The notes: generated from the letters alone by a model not told the origin. A stretch of DNA of 64,000 nt from Fodinibacter luteus (GCF_039541575.1 NZ_BAABGM010000010.1:62001-126000); one strand, 5' to 3'; positions 1-8,120 are shown, numbered from the stretch's first letter. Translations and numbers: made by a program.

Positions 1-193
1 CGCCGACACCCGCGCCAAGCTCGAGGTGTACGCGGGGCAGCCGGTCGACCAGGGCCAGCTCCTCGTCGAGCACGGGACCCTCTTCGGGGAGCTGCCCGCC
101 GGGGGCTACGACCGGATCACCGCCAACCCCGAGGTCGCGGTGGCCGACGACGACGCCCTCGACCGCGCCGCGATGGAGTCCGGCACCGACTGA
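1..193 (+). CDS. C-terminal fragment of an unidentified protein
   Basis: The frame read from base 2 is open from the window edge to a TGA at 191-193, giving about 63 codons of a C-terminus. The tail is acidic (VADDDALDRAAMESGTD at its end) and begins with a segment containing KLEVYAGQPV and GQLLVEHG. I do not recognise the family. In many actinobacteria the gene before fasR encodes pyruvate dehydrogenase E1 (aceE), but this tail does not resemble an AceE C-terminus as I know it. Codon third positions are almost all G or C, as expected for real coding sequence here. Confidence 0.5.
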   Translation, partial: ADTRAKLEVYAGQPVDQGQLLVEHGTLFGELPAGGYDRITANPEVAVADDDALDRAAMESGTD

Positions 194-220
194 CGCGACG
201 GCATCCGGTCCACGTCCCGC

Positions 221-238
221 GGGAAGCCTCGGCTTCCC
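221..238 (+). terminator. Short GC hairpin after the first gene
   Basis: GGGAAGCC at 221-228 and GGCTTCCC at 231-238 are perfect inverted repeats about 28 bases after the preceding stop. There is no T-tract, so this is a weak terminator candidate; it could equally be a regulatory palindrome upstream of fasR. Confidence 0.35.
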
Positions 239-304
239 CCGACAACCCTTCTCCGGACAGCCGGAGTTTCTCGCGTCACCCGATGAACCCCAGCCGCGCG
301 GGGG

Positions 305-327
305 TTGTGCACCGCACACAAATAGAC
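305..327 (+). promoter_or_regulatory. Putative fasR promoter and inverted repeat
   Basis: TTGTG (305-309) and CACAA (317-321) form an inverted repeat. TAGACT at 323-328 matches the TAnnnT type of -10 box and lies 7 bases before the ATG at 336, suggesting a leaderless fasR transcript with an operator on its promoter. Which protein binds here is not shown by the sequence. Confidence 0.35.
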
Positions 328-335
328 TGCGCCGT

Positions 336-1526
336 ATGCCGTCCGCCCGCCGCCCGCTGCCGTCGGCCGCCACCCGCGGCCGGGTCGCGCGGGCCGCCGG
401 GGACCTCGGCGCGGCCGCCGTGCAGCAGATGGAGGCCGACCACGAGTGGTACCGCGCCCTGTCCGCCGAGAACCGCTCCTGGGTCGGCCTCGTCGCACAG
501 GCCGGCATCTCCTCCTTCCTCGAGTGGTTCGGCGGCGAGCAGGCGCGCCCGGCGGTGACGGCCGACGTGTTCGGCACCGCCCCCCGCGAGCTGACCCGGT
601 CGATCTCGCTCGGGCAGACCCTCGACCTCATCCGCACCGTCATCGCCGTCGTCGAGCGCGAGATCGCCGACCTCGCGGCGCCCGGGGAGGGCGACCTGGC
701 CCGCGAGGCGGTGCTGCGCTACAGCCGAGAGGTGGCCTTCTCCGCCGCCGAGGTCTACGCCCAGGCCGCCGAGGCGCGAGGCGCCTGGGACGCCCGGCTC
801 GAGTCGCTCGTCGTCGACGCCGTGCTGCGCGGCGAGGCCGACGACTCGATGCAGTCCCGGGCCGCGGCCCTGGGGTGGGGCGCCGTCACGAAGGTCGCCG
901 TCGTCGTCGGCTCGACACCGCCGGGCGCCACCGCGCCCGTACTCACCGACCTGCACCGCGCGGCCCGGCGCCTCGGGGTCGAGCTGCTCGTCGCCATCCA
1001 CGGCCCGCGGATGGTGTGCATCGGCGGCAGCGTCACCGACCCGCTCGGCCTCGCGACCGCCCTCGACCCCCACCTCGGCGACGGTCCGCTCGTCGTCGGG
1101 CCCACGGTTCCGCACCTGTTCGCGGCCGGTCGCAGCGCGCGCGCCGCGATCTCCGGCCACGCCGCGGCCCCCGCCTGGGCGGGCGCCCCCCGCCCGGTCC
1201 ACGCCGACGACCTCCTCGCCGAGCGGGCCCTGCTCGGGGACCTCCCGGCCCGCGGGGCACTCGTCGCGCGCATCATCCGGCCCCTCGCGGAGAGCCCCGG
1301 CGGCACCCTGCTCGAGACGGCCGCGGCCTACCTCGACGGCGAGCGCGGGGTCGAGGGCACGGCCCGAGCCCTCATCGTCCACCCCAACACGGTGCGCTAC
1401 CGCCTCGCCGGGATCACGAAGGCGATCGGCTACGACCTCACCGACGCCCACGACGCCCAGACGGTACGGATCGCCCTCGCCTTCCACCGGCTCGGCCCGG
1501 CCGCCCGCACCGGTCCGCGCCCGTGA
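336..1526 (+). CDS. fasR: PucR-family regulator of fatty acid synthesis (FasR-like)
   Basis: 396 aa. The C-terminus (about residues 330-390) carries the PucR-type helix-turn-helix: GTARALIVHPNTVRYRLAGI followed by DAHDAQTVRIALAFHRLG. The middle part resembles the GGDEF-like domain usual in PucR proteins. The gene directly precedes fabD-fabH-acpP-fabF, the position held by FasR in Streptomyces and mycobacteria, where it activates the fatty acid synthase operon and senses long-chain acyl-CoA. The function is therefore assigned from family plus position. The ATG at 336 sits just behind a -10-like box, so translation is probably leaderless. A 7+7 bp palindrome before fabD is its likely target. 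Confidence 0.85.
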   Translation: MPSARRPLPSAATRGRVARAAGDLGAAAVQQMEADHEWYRALSAENRSWVGLVAQAGISSFLEWFGGEQARPAVTADVFGTAPRELTRSISLGQTLDLIRTVIAVVEREIADLAAPGEGDLAREAVLRYSREVAFSAAEVYAQAAEARGAWDARLESLVVDAVLRGEADDSMQSRAAALGWGAVTKVAVVVGSTPPGATAPVLTDLHRAARRLGVELLVAIHGPRMVCIGGSVTDPLGLATALDPHLGDGPLVVGPTVPHLFAAGRSARAAISGHAAAPAWAGAPRPVHADDLLAERALLGDLPARGALVARIIRPLAESPGGTLLETAAAYLDGERGVEGTARALIVHPNTVRYRLAGITKAIGYDLTDAHDAQTVRIALAFHRLGPAARTGPRP

Positions 1527-1541
1527 GGAACCCGATCCCGC

Positions 1542-1558
1542 TTGGAGGAAACCTCCAA
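1542..1558 (+). promoter_or_regulatory. Perfect palindrome before fabD, candidate FasR operator
   Basis: TTGGAGG (1542-1548), AAA, CCTCCAA (1552-1558) form a perfect inverted repeat between fasR and fabD. A -10-like CAGGCT at 1614-1619 lies 6 bases before the fabD GTG, so the palindrome centre is about 76 bases upstream of the likely transcription start, a position compatible with activation. Assignment to FasR rests on position only. Confidence 0.6.
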
Positions 1559-1625
1559 ATCCTCGCGCGCAGGTTCGTCCCCGTTCGTCACGGTTCGGTC
1601 ACGGCCGGGCCGTCAGGCTGGACGG

Positions 1626-2561
1626 GTGATCGCCATCGTCTGCCCCGGCCAGGGCTCCCAGACCCCGGGCTTCCTCGCCCCGTGGCTCGAGCTGCCCGGC
1701 CTGCGTGACCAGCTGACCGCCCTGTCCGAGGCGGCCGAGGTCGACCTCGTCGCCCACGGCACGACGTCGGACGAGGACACCATCAAGGACACCGCCGTGG
1801 CCCAGCCGCTGCTCGTCGGGGCCGGCCTGCTCGCGCTGCGGGCGCTCGGCGGTGGCTCCTCGAGCACGGATGCCGTGCCGTCGAGCGGGGTGCTCGCCGG
1901 CCACTCCGTCGGTGAGGTCACCGCCGCGGCCGCTGCGGGTGTGCTCTCCGAGGCGGACGCCATGCGCTTCGTCGCCCTGCGCGGCCGCTCGATGGCCGAG
2001 GCGAGCGCGGCGACCCCGACCGGGATGAGCGCCGTGCTCGGCGGTGACCCCGGAGCCGTCCTCGCGACGATCGGCCGGCACCTGCTCACCCCGGCGAACG
2101 TCAACGGCGCCGGTCAGGTCGTCGCCGCGGGCTCGCTCCCCGCCCTCGACGAGCTCGCCGCCGACCCGCCCCCCCGGGCCCGGGTCGTCCCGCTCAAGGT
2201 CGCGGGCGCCTTCCACACCCACTACATGGCCCCGGCCGCCGACGCCCTGCGCGCCGCCGCCGCCGACCACGACGTGTCCGACCCCGGGGTGACCCTCGTG
2301 TCCAACCGCGACGGCCAGGTCGTCACCGACGGGCGCGAGGTGCTCGACCGGCTCGTCGCCCAGGTGTCGAACCCGGTGCGGTGGGACCTGTGCATGGAGC
2401 GCTTCACGACCCTCGGGGTCACCGCGATCATCGAGCTCCCGCCGGCCGGCACGCTCGTCGGTCTCGCCAAGCGGGCCCTCAAGGGGGTCGAGCTGCTCGC
2501 GCTGAAGTCCCCCGACGACCTCGACGCCGCCCGCACCCTCATCACGGAGCACTCCGCATGA
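1626..2561 (+). CDS. fabD: Malonyl-CoA:ACP transacylase
   Basis: 311 aa from GTG at 1626; an in-frame extension upstream would run through the palindrome and lacks family similarity, so it was not used. The protein opens IAIVCPGQGSQ, the oxyanion-loop motif, has the nucleophile motif GHSVGE (Ser about 94) and a catalytic His in AFHTHYM (about 197-199). It transfers malonyl groups from CoA to ACP to supply chain extension in cytosolic type II fatty acid synthesis. It is the first gene of the operon and its TGA overlaps the fabH ATG by four bases (ATGA), implying translational coupling. Confidence 0.95.
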   Translation: MIAIVCPGQGSQTPGFLAPWLELPGLRDQLTALSEAAEVDLVAHGTTSDEDTIKDTAVAQPLLVGAGLLALRALGGGSSSTDAVPSSGVLAGHSVGEVTAAAAAGVLSEADAMRFVALRGRSMAEASAATPTGMSAVLGGDPGAVLATIGRHLLTPANVNGAGQVVAAGSLPALDELAADPPPRARVVPLKVAGAFHTHYMAPAADALRAAAADHDVSDPGVTLVSNRDGQVVTDGREVLDRLVAQVSNPVRWDLCMERFTTLGVTAIIELPPAGTLVGLAKRALKGVELLALKSPDDLDAARTLITEHSA

Positions 2562-3577
2562 CCGCCACCCCGAAGGGCTTCGCCACGGCGCTGCGCTCCG
2601 CCACACCCGTGGCGAACGCGCGCATCGCCGGCATCGGCGGCTACCGGCCGCGGCGCATCGTGCCGAACTCGGAGATCGTCGAGCGCATCGACTCCTCCGA
2701 CGAGTGGATCCGCGAGCGCTCGGGCATCATCGAGCGTCGCTGGGCCGGCGACGGGGAGTCGGTCATCGACATGTCCGTCATGGCCGCCGAGCCGGCGCTC
2801 GAGATGGCCGGGATCACGGGCTCCGACATCGACGCCGTCCTCGTCGCCACGGTGAGCTGGCCGTACCAGACCCCCGCCGCCGCCCCGCTCGTCGCCGAGC
2901 GCTTCGGCAGCAAGGGCATGGCGCTCGACATCTCGGCCGCCTGCGCCGGCTACTGCCACGGCATCGCCCTCGCCAACGACATGGTCCGCGGCGGCTCCGC
3001 CGAGAACGTCCTCGTCGTCGGGGTCGAGCGGCTCTCCGACTTCACGAGCCGCGACGACCGCGGCACGGCGTTCATCTTCGGCGACGGCGCCGGCGCGGCC
3101 GTCGTGAGCCGCTCCGACACCCCCGGCATCGGCCCGACGATCTGGGGCTCGGACGGCGCCCAGTGGGACGTCATCAGCCAGACCGAGAGCTGGATCGACG
3201 TCCACGAGCAGAAGCTGCGCTGGCCGCACATCGGCATGCAGGGGCAGACCGTCTTCCGCTGGGCCGTGTGGGGCATGGCCCCCGTCGCACAGCGCGCCCT
3301 CGACGCCGCCGGTGTCACCGCCGACCAGCTCGACGCGTTCGTCCCCCACCAGGCGAACGTGCGGATCATCGACGCGATGGTCAAGCAGCTCAAGCTGCCC
3401 GACGGCCTCGCCATCGCCCGCGACATCGCCTACACGGGGAACACGTCCGCGGCCTCCGTGCCCCTCGCGATGGAGCGGATGGTGCGCAAGGGCCAGATCC
3501 CGAGCGGGGGCCTCGCGCTCCAGATCGGGTTCGGCGCCGGCCTGTCGTACGCCGCGCAGGTCGTCGTCATCCCCTGA
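2558..3577 (+). CDS. fabH: 3-oxoacyl-ACP synthase III
   Basis: 339 aa. The Cys-His-Asn triad of KAS III is visible: Cys129 in ISAACAGYC, His264 in PHQANV and Asn295 in TGNTSAAS, with the glycine-rich GFGAGLSYAAQV near the C-terminus. It starts fatty acid synthesis by condensing an acyl-CoA primer with malonyl-ACP; in actinobacteria the primers are often branched, which the sequence alone cannot confirm. The start overlaps the fabD stop (ATGA). Confidence 0.95.
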   Translation: MTATPKGFATALRSATPVANARIAGIGGYRPRRIVPNSEIVERIDSSDEWIRERSGIIERRWAGDGESVIDMSVMAAEPALEMAGITGSDIDAVLVATVSWPYQTPAAAPLVAERFGSKGMALDISAACAGYCHGIALANDMVRGGSAENVLVVGVERLSDFTSRDDRGTAFIFGDGAGAAVVSRSDTPGIGPTIWGSDGAQWDVISQTESWIDVHEQKLRWPHIGMQGQTVFRWAVWGMAPVAQRALDAAGVTADQLDAFVPHQANVRIIDAMVKQLKLPDGLAIARDIAYTGNTSAASVPLAMERMVRKGQIPSGGLALQIGFGAGLSYAAQVVVIP

Positions 3578-3647
3578 CCACTCCCGTGGGCCCACGGGTC
3601 ACCCGGGCCGAGCAAGCACACCCACACCGAATCGAAGGAGCAGCGCA

Positions 3648-3896
3648 ATGGCACTCAGTGAGCAGGAGATCCTCGACGGCCTCGCCGAGATCGTCAACGA
3701 GGAGACCGGTCTGGAGCCCTCCGAGGTCCAGTCCGACAAGTCGTTCACCGACGACCTCGACATCGACTCGCTGTCGATGATGACCATCGTCGTCAACGCC
3801 GAGGAGAAGTTCGGCGTCCGCATCCCCGACGACGAGGTCAAGAACCTCACGACCGTCGGCGACGCCGTCGGCTTCATCGCCAAGAACCAGGCCTGA
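3648..3896 (+). CDS. acpP: Acyl carrier protein
   Basis: 82 aa, the normal ACP length. The 4'-phosphopantetheine attachment Ser is Ser41 in DIDSLSMM, followed by the typical acidic helix and VRIPDDEV. A GAAGGAG ribosome site lies 8 bases before the ATG. It carries acyl intermediates between the Fab enzymes. It is separated from fabH by 70 bases and from fabF by a hairpin-containing gap of 114 bases, consistent with higher ACP output than its neighbours. Confidence 0.96.
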   Translation: MALSEQEILDGLAEIVNEETGLEPSEVQSDKSFTDDLDIDSLSMMTIVVNAEEKFGVRIPDDEVKNLTTVGDAVGFIAKNQA

Positions 3897-3904
3897 CCCA
3901 CGTC

Positions 3905-3950
3905 GTCCGTCCCCGGCCCTCCCCTACCCGTCCGGGGGGCCGGGACGGAC
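3905..3950 (+). terminator. Hairpin between acpP and fabF
   Basis: GTCCGTCCC (3905-3913) pairs with GGGACGGAC (3942-3950), extended inward by GGCC (3915-3918) pairing with GGCC (3938-3941). There is no T-run, so it is more likely a partial terminator or 3' stabiliser of the acpP message than a full stop before fabF. Confidence 0.5.
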
Positions 3951-4010
3951 ACTGGATGACGAGCCACCCGAGCCACACCCCCGTCCCCTTCCCACAAGGA
4001 GCAGCAGGCC

Positions 4011-5252
4011 ATGAGCGATCGACGCGTCGTCGTCACCGGACTCGGTGCCACCACCCCGCTCGGCGGCACGATCGCCGAGACCTGGGACGGCATCCTCGCG
4101 GGACGCTCGGGTGCCAAGCCCCTCCCGCCGGAGTGGCTCGAGCGCTACGAGCTCCCCGTGCACTTCGCGTGCACGCTCGCCCAGAAGCCCGACGAGGTGC
4201 TCACCAAGGTCGAGGTCCGGCGGATGGACCCGAGCGCCCAGTACGCCGTCATCGCGTCGCGTGCGGCGATGGAGGACGCCGGGTCCCCCGAGGTCGACCC
4301 CCTGCGCCTCGGTGTCGCCATCGGCACCGGCATCGGCGGCGTGTGGACCCTTCTCGACCAGTGGGACGTGCTGCGTGAGAAGGGGGTGCGCCGGGTGTTC
4401 CCGCTCTCCGTGCCGATGCTCATGCCGAACACCTCGGCCGGCAACGTCTCGCTCCAGCTCGGCGCCCGTGCGGGGGCACACACGACCGTGTCCGCCTGCG
4501 CCTCCGGGGCGGAGTCGATGGGCACGGGGTACGACATGATCCGCACCGGCCGCGCCGACGTCGTCGTCGCCGGCGGCACCGAGGCGGCCATCCACCCGCT
4601 CCCGTTCGCCGGGTTCGCGCAGATGCAGGCCCTCTCGACCCGCAACGACGACCCCGCGGCGGCCTCGCGCCCCTACGACACCGGCCGTGACGGGTTCGTC
4701 ATGGGCGAGGGCGCGGCGGTCATGGTGCTCGAGGAGTACGAGCACGCCAAGGCCCGCGGCGCGCGGATCTACGCCGAGTTCGCGTCGATCGGCATGTCGG
4801 CCGACGCGCACCACATCACCGCTCCGGAGCCCGAGGGTGCGGGCGCGTCCCGCGCCATGCTCGAGGCCGTCGAGCGGGCGGGACTGACGGCGGCCGACAT
4901 CGTGCACATCAACGCGCACGCGACCTCGACGCCGGTCGGCGACGTCGCCGAGGCCCACGCCATCCGGCGCGCCTTCGGGGCCGCCGCCGACGGGATGCCG
5001 GTCAGCGCCACGAAGTCGATGACGGGTCACCTCCTCGGGGCCGCCGGCGCCCTCGAGGGGCTGCTCGCCGTGCTGTCGGTGCACCACCGCGTCGCCCCGG
5101 CCGCGATCAACATCGACGACTTCGACGACCAGATCGACCTCGACGTCGTGCGCGGCGAGCACCGCACCCTGCCCTCCGGTGACATCGCGGCGCTCAACAA
5201 CTCCTTCGGGTTCGGTGGCCACAACGTCGCGCTCGTCGTCACGAGCGTCTGA
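4011..5252 (+). CDS. fabF: 3-oxoacyl-ACP synthase II
   Basis: 413 aa. The condensing-enzyme triad is Cys163 in TVSACASGAES, His303 in INAHATSTPVGD and His340 in KSMTGHLLGAAGALE, ending with NNSFGFGGHN. It elongates acyl-ACP with malonyl-ACP in the cytosol. An AAGGAG site precedes the ATG. It is the last gene of the fab operon and is followed by a 22-bp tandem repeat and a strong terminator shared with the opposing DUF3145 gene. Confidence 0.95.
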   Translation: MSDRRVVVTGLGATTPLGGTIAETWDGILAGRSGAKPLPPEWLERYELPVHFACTLAQKPDEVLTKVEVRRMDPSAQYAVIASRAAMEDAGSPEVDPLRLGVAIGTGIGGVWTLLDQWDVLREKGVRRVFPLSVPMLMPNTSAGNVSLQLGARAGAHTTVSACASGAESMGTGYDMIRTGRADVVVAGGTEAAIHPLPFAGFAQMQALSTRNDDPAAASRPYDTGRDGFVMGEGAAVMVLEEYEHAKARGARIYAEFASIGMSADAHHITAPEPEGAGASRAMLEAVERAGLTAADIVHINAHATSTPVGDVAEAHAIRRAFGAAADGMPVSATKSMTGHLLGAAGALEGLLAVLSVHHRVAPAAINIDDFDDQIDLDVVRGEHRTLPSGDIAALNNSFGFGGHNVALVVTSV

Positions 5253-5254
5253 GC

Positions 5255-5320
5255 GCCGGTCCCGCTCCGCCGAGCCGCCGGTCCCGCTCCGCCGAGCCGC
5301 CGGTCCCGCTCCGCCGAGCC
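5255..5320 (+). repeat. Three tandem copies of a 22-bp unit after fabF
   Basis: The 22-base unit starting GCCGGTCCCGCTCC occurs three times without mismatch (5255-5276, 5277-5298, 5299-5320), beginning two bases after the fabF stop and ending before the terminator. It is probably a slippage-prone minisatellite in the 3' untranslated region. Confidence 0.9.
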
Positions 5321-5336
5321 GCCGGCCCGCGCGCGA

Positions 5337-5378
5337 CACGACGCAGCCCCCCGCTTCCTCCCGGGGGGCTGCGTCGTG
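5337..5378. terminator. Bidirectional terminator, 16-bp perfect stem
   Basis: Bases 5337-5352 (CACGACGCAGCCCCCC) are the exact reverse complement of 5363-5378, with a 10-base loop. It separates the convergent fabF (+) and DUF3145 (-) genes and would fold on either strand. Confidence 0.85.
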
Positions 5379-5380
5379 CG

Positions 5381-5896
5381 TCAGCCGACCTTGTGCAACC
5401 AGCGCACCGGCGCGCCGTCCCCGGCGTACCGGAAGGGCTCGAGCTCGTCGTCCCAGTCGGTGCCGAGGATCTCCTCGATCATCTCCTGCATCGCCTCGGG
5501 GCTGCCCTGGGCGAGCATGACGACCTCGCGCAGCCGGTCCTCGTTGACGACGGCGTCGCCGTTCGCGGACGTCCACGTGTGGTGGATGCCCAGGCGTGGG
5601 GTGTGCGACCAGCGCGAGCCGTCGCAGCCGGCGCTCGGCTCCTCGGTCACCTCGTAGCGCAGCTTGTCCCAGCCGCGCAGCGCCGACGCGATCCGGGCGC
5701 CGGTGCCGGCCTCGCCCGCCCAGCTCAGCTCGGCGCGCACGAGACCGGGGGCGGCGGGCTGGTCCGTCCAGTCGACGCCCACGCGGGCACCGAGGACAGC
5801 CTCGATCGCCCAGACGATGTGCGGGCACAACGCCTTGGGGGTCGAGTGGACGTAGACCACTCCCCGCGTCAGGGTGCGCGGCATCGAGACAGACAT
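5381..5896 (-). CDS. DUF3145-family protein
   Basis: 171 aa from the ATG at 5896, chosen because AAGGAGG lies 6-7 bases upstream; an in-frame upstream start has no ribosome site. The protein opens MSVSMPRTLTRGVVYVHSTP and contains RWSHTPRLGIHHTWTSANGD and ends RYAGDGAPVRWLHKVG. I recognise this as the actinobacterial family DUF3145, often next to the fab cluster, but no biochemical role is known to me. It faces fabF across the terminator at 5337-5378. Confidence 0.8.
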   Translation of the reverse strand: MSVSMPRTLTRGVVYVHSTPKALCPHIVWAIEAVLGARVGVDWTDQPAAPGLVRAELSWAGEAGTGARIASALRGWDKLRYEVTEEPSAGCDGSRWSHTPRLGIHHTWTSANGDAVVNEDRLREVVMLAQGSPEAMQEMIEEILGTDWDDELEPFRYAGDGAPVRWLHKVG

Positions 5897-6126
5897 CCTG
5901 GGCCTCCTTCGCGTGCGAGGGACGTCTTCCCCAACGCCGGTGCGCGCGATGTGTGGTCCGGGTCTGCCGGTGGCCGGGTCCTCACCCGGGCCGGATGCCG
6001 TGCCGTCATGCTGTGCGGGCACGCTGCGGTGCCGTTGTGGGAGACATCATGCCGCATGCTTCACACGGGCACCAGCGATCTCACCGATCCCATGCGAAAC
6101 AGGCCTCTGCCCCGGGGGGGGCCCGG

Positions 6127-6642
6127 TCAGGTCGCGGGGCTGCTCGTGCCGTTCGCGTCGCTCGGGTCCGTCGAGCCGGTGCCGGAGTCGCTGTCCGCGC
6201 CGGGCGGGCCACCCGGACGGCCTCGACCACCCTGGGGGCCCTCGTCGACCGAGGTGACCACGAAGGACGCGTCGACGAGCACGTGGACGTGGGTGTCGTC
6301 GCTCCTCGTGACGTGCACGACGTACGTGCCGCTCGAGGTCGCCCGCACGCCGTTCGCCGTGCCGCCGTCGACCTCGGCCAGGGCGGCCGCCACCGCCTTG
6401 GATGCCGCGTCGGCGGTGAGGGTGCCCCCGCCGTCGTGCATCCCCCGGCCCCCGCCGTCACGGGTCTCGGCCCCGTTCGGCGTCCCGGACGAGGAGCCCG
6501 GGCTCGGGGATGCCGTGCTCGCGGCGGACGAGGTCCCGGTCTCCCCCGCCGCGCTCGCGAGCGTGGCGCTCGTGAGGCCGAGGGCGGCCGCGGCGGCGAT
6601 GCCGGCCCCGGCGAGGACGAGGGTCTTGGGCTTGTTCTGCAT
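6127..6642 (-). CDS. Secreted protein with PepSY-like C-terminal region
   Basis: 171 aa from ATG at 6642, preceded by CAGGAG. The N-terminus MQNKPKTLVLAGAGIAAAAA with TLASAAGE is a signal peptide with an Ala-rich cleavage region. A Ser/Thr/Pro/Gly-rich linker (about residues 35-70) leads to a compact domain (about 75-140) with ASKAVAAALAEVDGG and GTYVVHVTRSDDTHVHVLVD, which resembles a PepSY fold. The C-tail is disordered, rich in Gly, Pro, Asp and Ser. It is likely extracytoplasmic; the ligand is unknown. A longer in-frame upstream start would bury the signal peptide and was rejected. Confidence 0.65.
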   Translation of the reverse strand: MQNKPKTLVLAGAGIAAAAALGLTSATLASAAGETGTSSAASTASPSPGSSSGTPNGAETRDGGGRGMHDGGGTLTADAASKAVAAALAEVDGGTANGVRATSSGTYVVHVTRSDDTHVHVLVDASFVVTSVDEGPQGGRGRPGGPPGADSDSGTGSTDPSDANGTSSPAT

Positions 6643-6804
6643 GACAGTCTCCTGGGTGGACGTCGAATGGGTGTCACCACCGTGCGGCCGAGCGCTGTGG
6701 CGGGGCTGGCGCCCACCCCTGCGCCACCTGTGGATCCGCGTCCGGCGACGAGGCGAGCGCCCCGGTAGGCTCACGGCGCCCGGCGGCGCACGGCATCCGG
6801 GCGC

Positions 6805-6881
6805 GGGGCGTTAGCTCAGTCGGTCAGAGCAGCGGACTCATAATCCGCCGGTCGTCGGTTCAAGCCCGACACGCCCCACCA
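6805..6881 (+). tRNA. tRNA with CAT anticodon (elongator Met or Ile2)
   Basis: A complete cloverleaf: acceptor GGGGCGT (6805-6811) with ACGCCCC (6871-6877), anticodon stem GCGGA/TCCGC around loop CTCATAA (anticodon 6839-6841 = CAT), T-arm GTCGG TTCAAGC CCGAC, discriminator A and encoded CCA. Initiator features are absent because the acceptor is fully paired at position 1. It is elongator tRNA-Met or, since the TTAGCTCAGT and GGTTCAAG segments resemble Ile2 tRNAs, a lysidine-modified tRNA-Ile(CAT). Confidence 0.9.
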
Positions 6882-6949
6882 TGTGTGCCAGGTCGCGGCC
6901 ATGCACCATGGGCCGGCTGTTGCACGGGGTTCCGCGGAGGGCTGGGCAC

Positions 6950-7034
6950 AGGGTGATGCAGAGGGCGCGTTCTGTCGCGCGGTGTGCATCACCGGACTCA
7001 TCCGTGATGGAGGCGGAACATCCGCTCCTGCCGC
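6950..7034 (+). repeat. 85-bp structured dispersed repeat, copy 1
   Basis: This 85-base segment matches 26560-26644 with only three differences (at 6974, 7005 and 7007). It folds into two hairpins. The first has outer stem GGTGATGCA (6952-6960) / TGCATCACC (6985-6993) and inner stem GCGCG/CGCGC. The second is GGAGGCGGA, ACA, TCCGCTCC. One difference (G/A at 6974) lies in the loop of the first hairpin. It sits 69 bases after the tRNA. It may be a small RNA or a palindromic mobile repeat. Confidence 0.8.
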
Positions 7035-7178
7035 GGTCGGCACGGCACCGGGAGTCGTGGACGTCGCCGTGGGGCGTTGCCACGACGGTGCGAGCCCCCG
7101 CCTGGTGCCGGGCGGTTGTCGCAGTGCCGTCGGGGACACTGGGGGAACACCGACCGTCGCTTCGACAAGGAGTCAGCC

Positions 7179-8120
7179 GTGATCGAGGGAACCGTGCGCT
7201 GGTTCGATGCTGACCGGGGGTTCGGCTTCATCGCCCGGCAGGAGGCGGAGGACCTGTACGTGCATGCGTCCGAGATCGTCAGCGACGACGCGGTGAAGCT
7301 GCTGCGGGAGGGGCAGGTGGTCGAGTTCGAGATCGGTGAGGGGGATCGCGGCCCGCAGGCACGCCGCGTGCGGGTCACGGCCGACCAGGCCGCCGACACA
7401 CCACTGGGCGTGCTCGGCACCGTCGCTTGGTACGAGCCTGCCAAGGGGTACGGCTTCATCACGCCCGATGGCGGTGGTGGAGAGGTCTTCGTGCACAGTT
7501 CGGCCATCGTGGGGGGCGGCGTGCTCTCGCAGGGGCAGCGGGTGGCGTTCCTCGTCGTCGACGGGGAGAAGGGACCGCAGGCTGACCATGTGCTCCCCTT
7601 GGGGGCCCAGGCCGCCCAGCAGGCCGGGGCTTCCGATGGGGCGGACGGCACCGTGTCCTGGTACGACGGGGACAAGGGCTTCGGGTTCATCACCCCCGAT
7701 TCGGGCGGCCAAGACGTCTTCGTCCACGTGCGGGCGCTGGCCGACGGGCTCCCGGAGCTGAGCGAGGGGGGCCGGGTGACGTACGACACCGTCGCGAGCG
7801 AGAGGGGTCCGCAGGCTCGCGACGTGCGCCTCGCGCGCAGCTCGACACCGCGGGGTGCGCCCGCGACGTCGGCGGCCCGCGCCCGGTCCAGACACCTGGG
7901 GGCATCCGAGGTCCCGGTGCGCGGCGGCGAGGGAGTGGTCGCGCGCTACGACGAGGCGCGGGGGTTCGGCTTCATCGCCCCGGACGCGGGAGGTGCGGAC
8001 CTGTTCGTGCACGTGTCGGTCCTTCGAGGCGCCGAGGCGCTGCACCCGGGCGATCGGGTCCGGTACCAGGTGCGACAGAGCGATCGAGGACCACAGGCCG
8101 ACCGCGTCGAACGGGTGTGA
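7179..8120 (+). CDS. Protein of four tandem cold-shock domains
   Basis: 313 aa from GTG at 7179, with AAGGAG 8 bases upstream. Four complete cold-shock domains follow one another at about residues 2-66, 77-141, 156-219 and 250-313. Each has an RNP1-like core (RGFGFI, KGYGFIT, KGFGFIT, RGFGFI), an RNP2-like core (LYVH, VFVH, VFVH, LFVH) and a closing RGPQAR/KGPQAD element. A 30-residue Ala/Arg/Ser linker precedes the fourth. Ordinary bacterial Csp proteins are a single domain of about 67-70 aa that binds single-stranded RNA or DNA. This one should bind longer or multiple sites, cytosolically. The role is inferred from the domain only. Confidence 0.85.
   Translation: MIEGTVRWFDADRGFGFIARQEAEDLYVHASEIVSDDAVKLLREGQVVEFEIGEGDRGPQARRVRVTADQAADTPLGVLGTVAWYEPAKGYGFITPDGGGGEVFVHSSAIVGGGVLSQGQRVAFLVVDGEKGPQADHVLPLGAQAAQQAGASDGADGTVSWYDGDKGFGFITPDSGGQDVFVHVRALADGLPELSEGGRVTYDTVASERGPQARDVRLARSSTPRGAPATSAARARSRHLGASEVPVRGGEGVVARYDEARGFGFIAPDAGGADLFVHVSVLRGAEALHPGDRVRYQVRQSDRGPQADRVERV

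Noticed and set aside
276..1487. Long minus-strand open frame across fasR
   Set aside because: It is the complement of a high-GC gene; residues are Gly/Arg/Asp-rich without family motifs, and the plus-strand PucR protein is clear.
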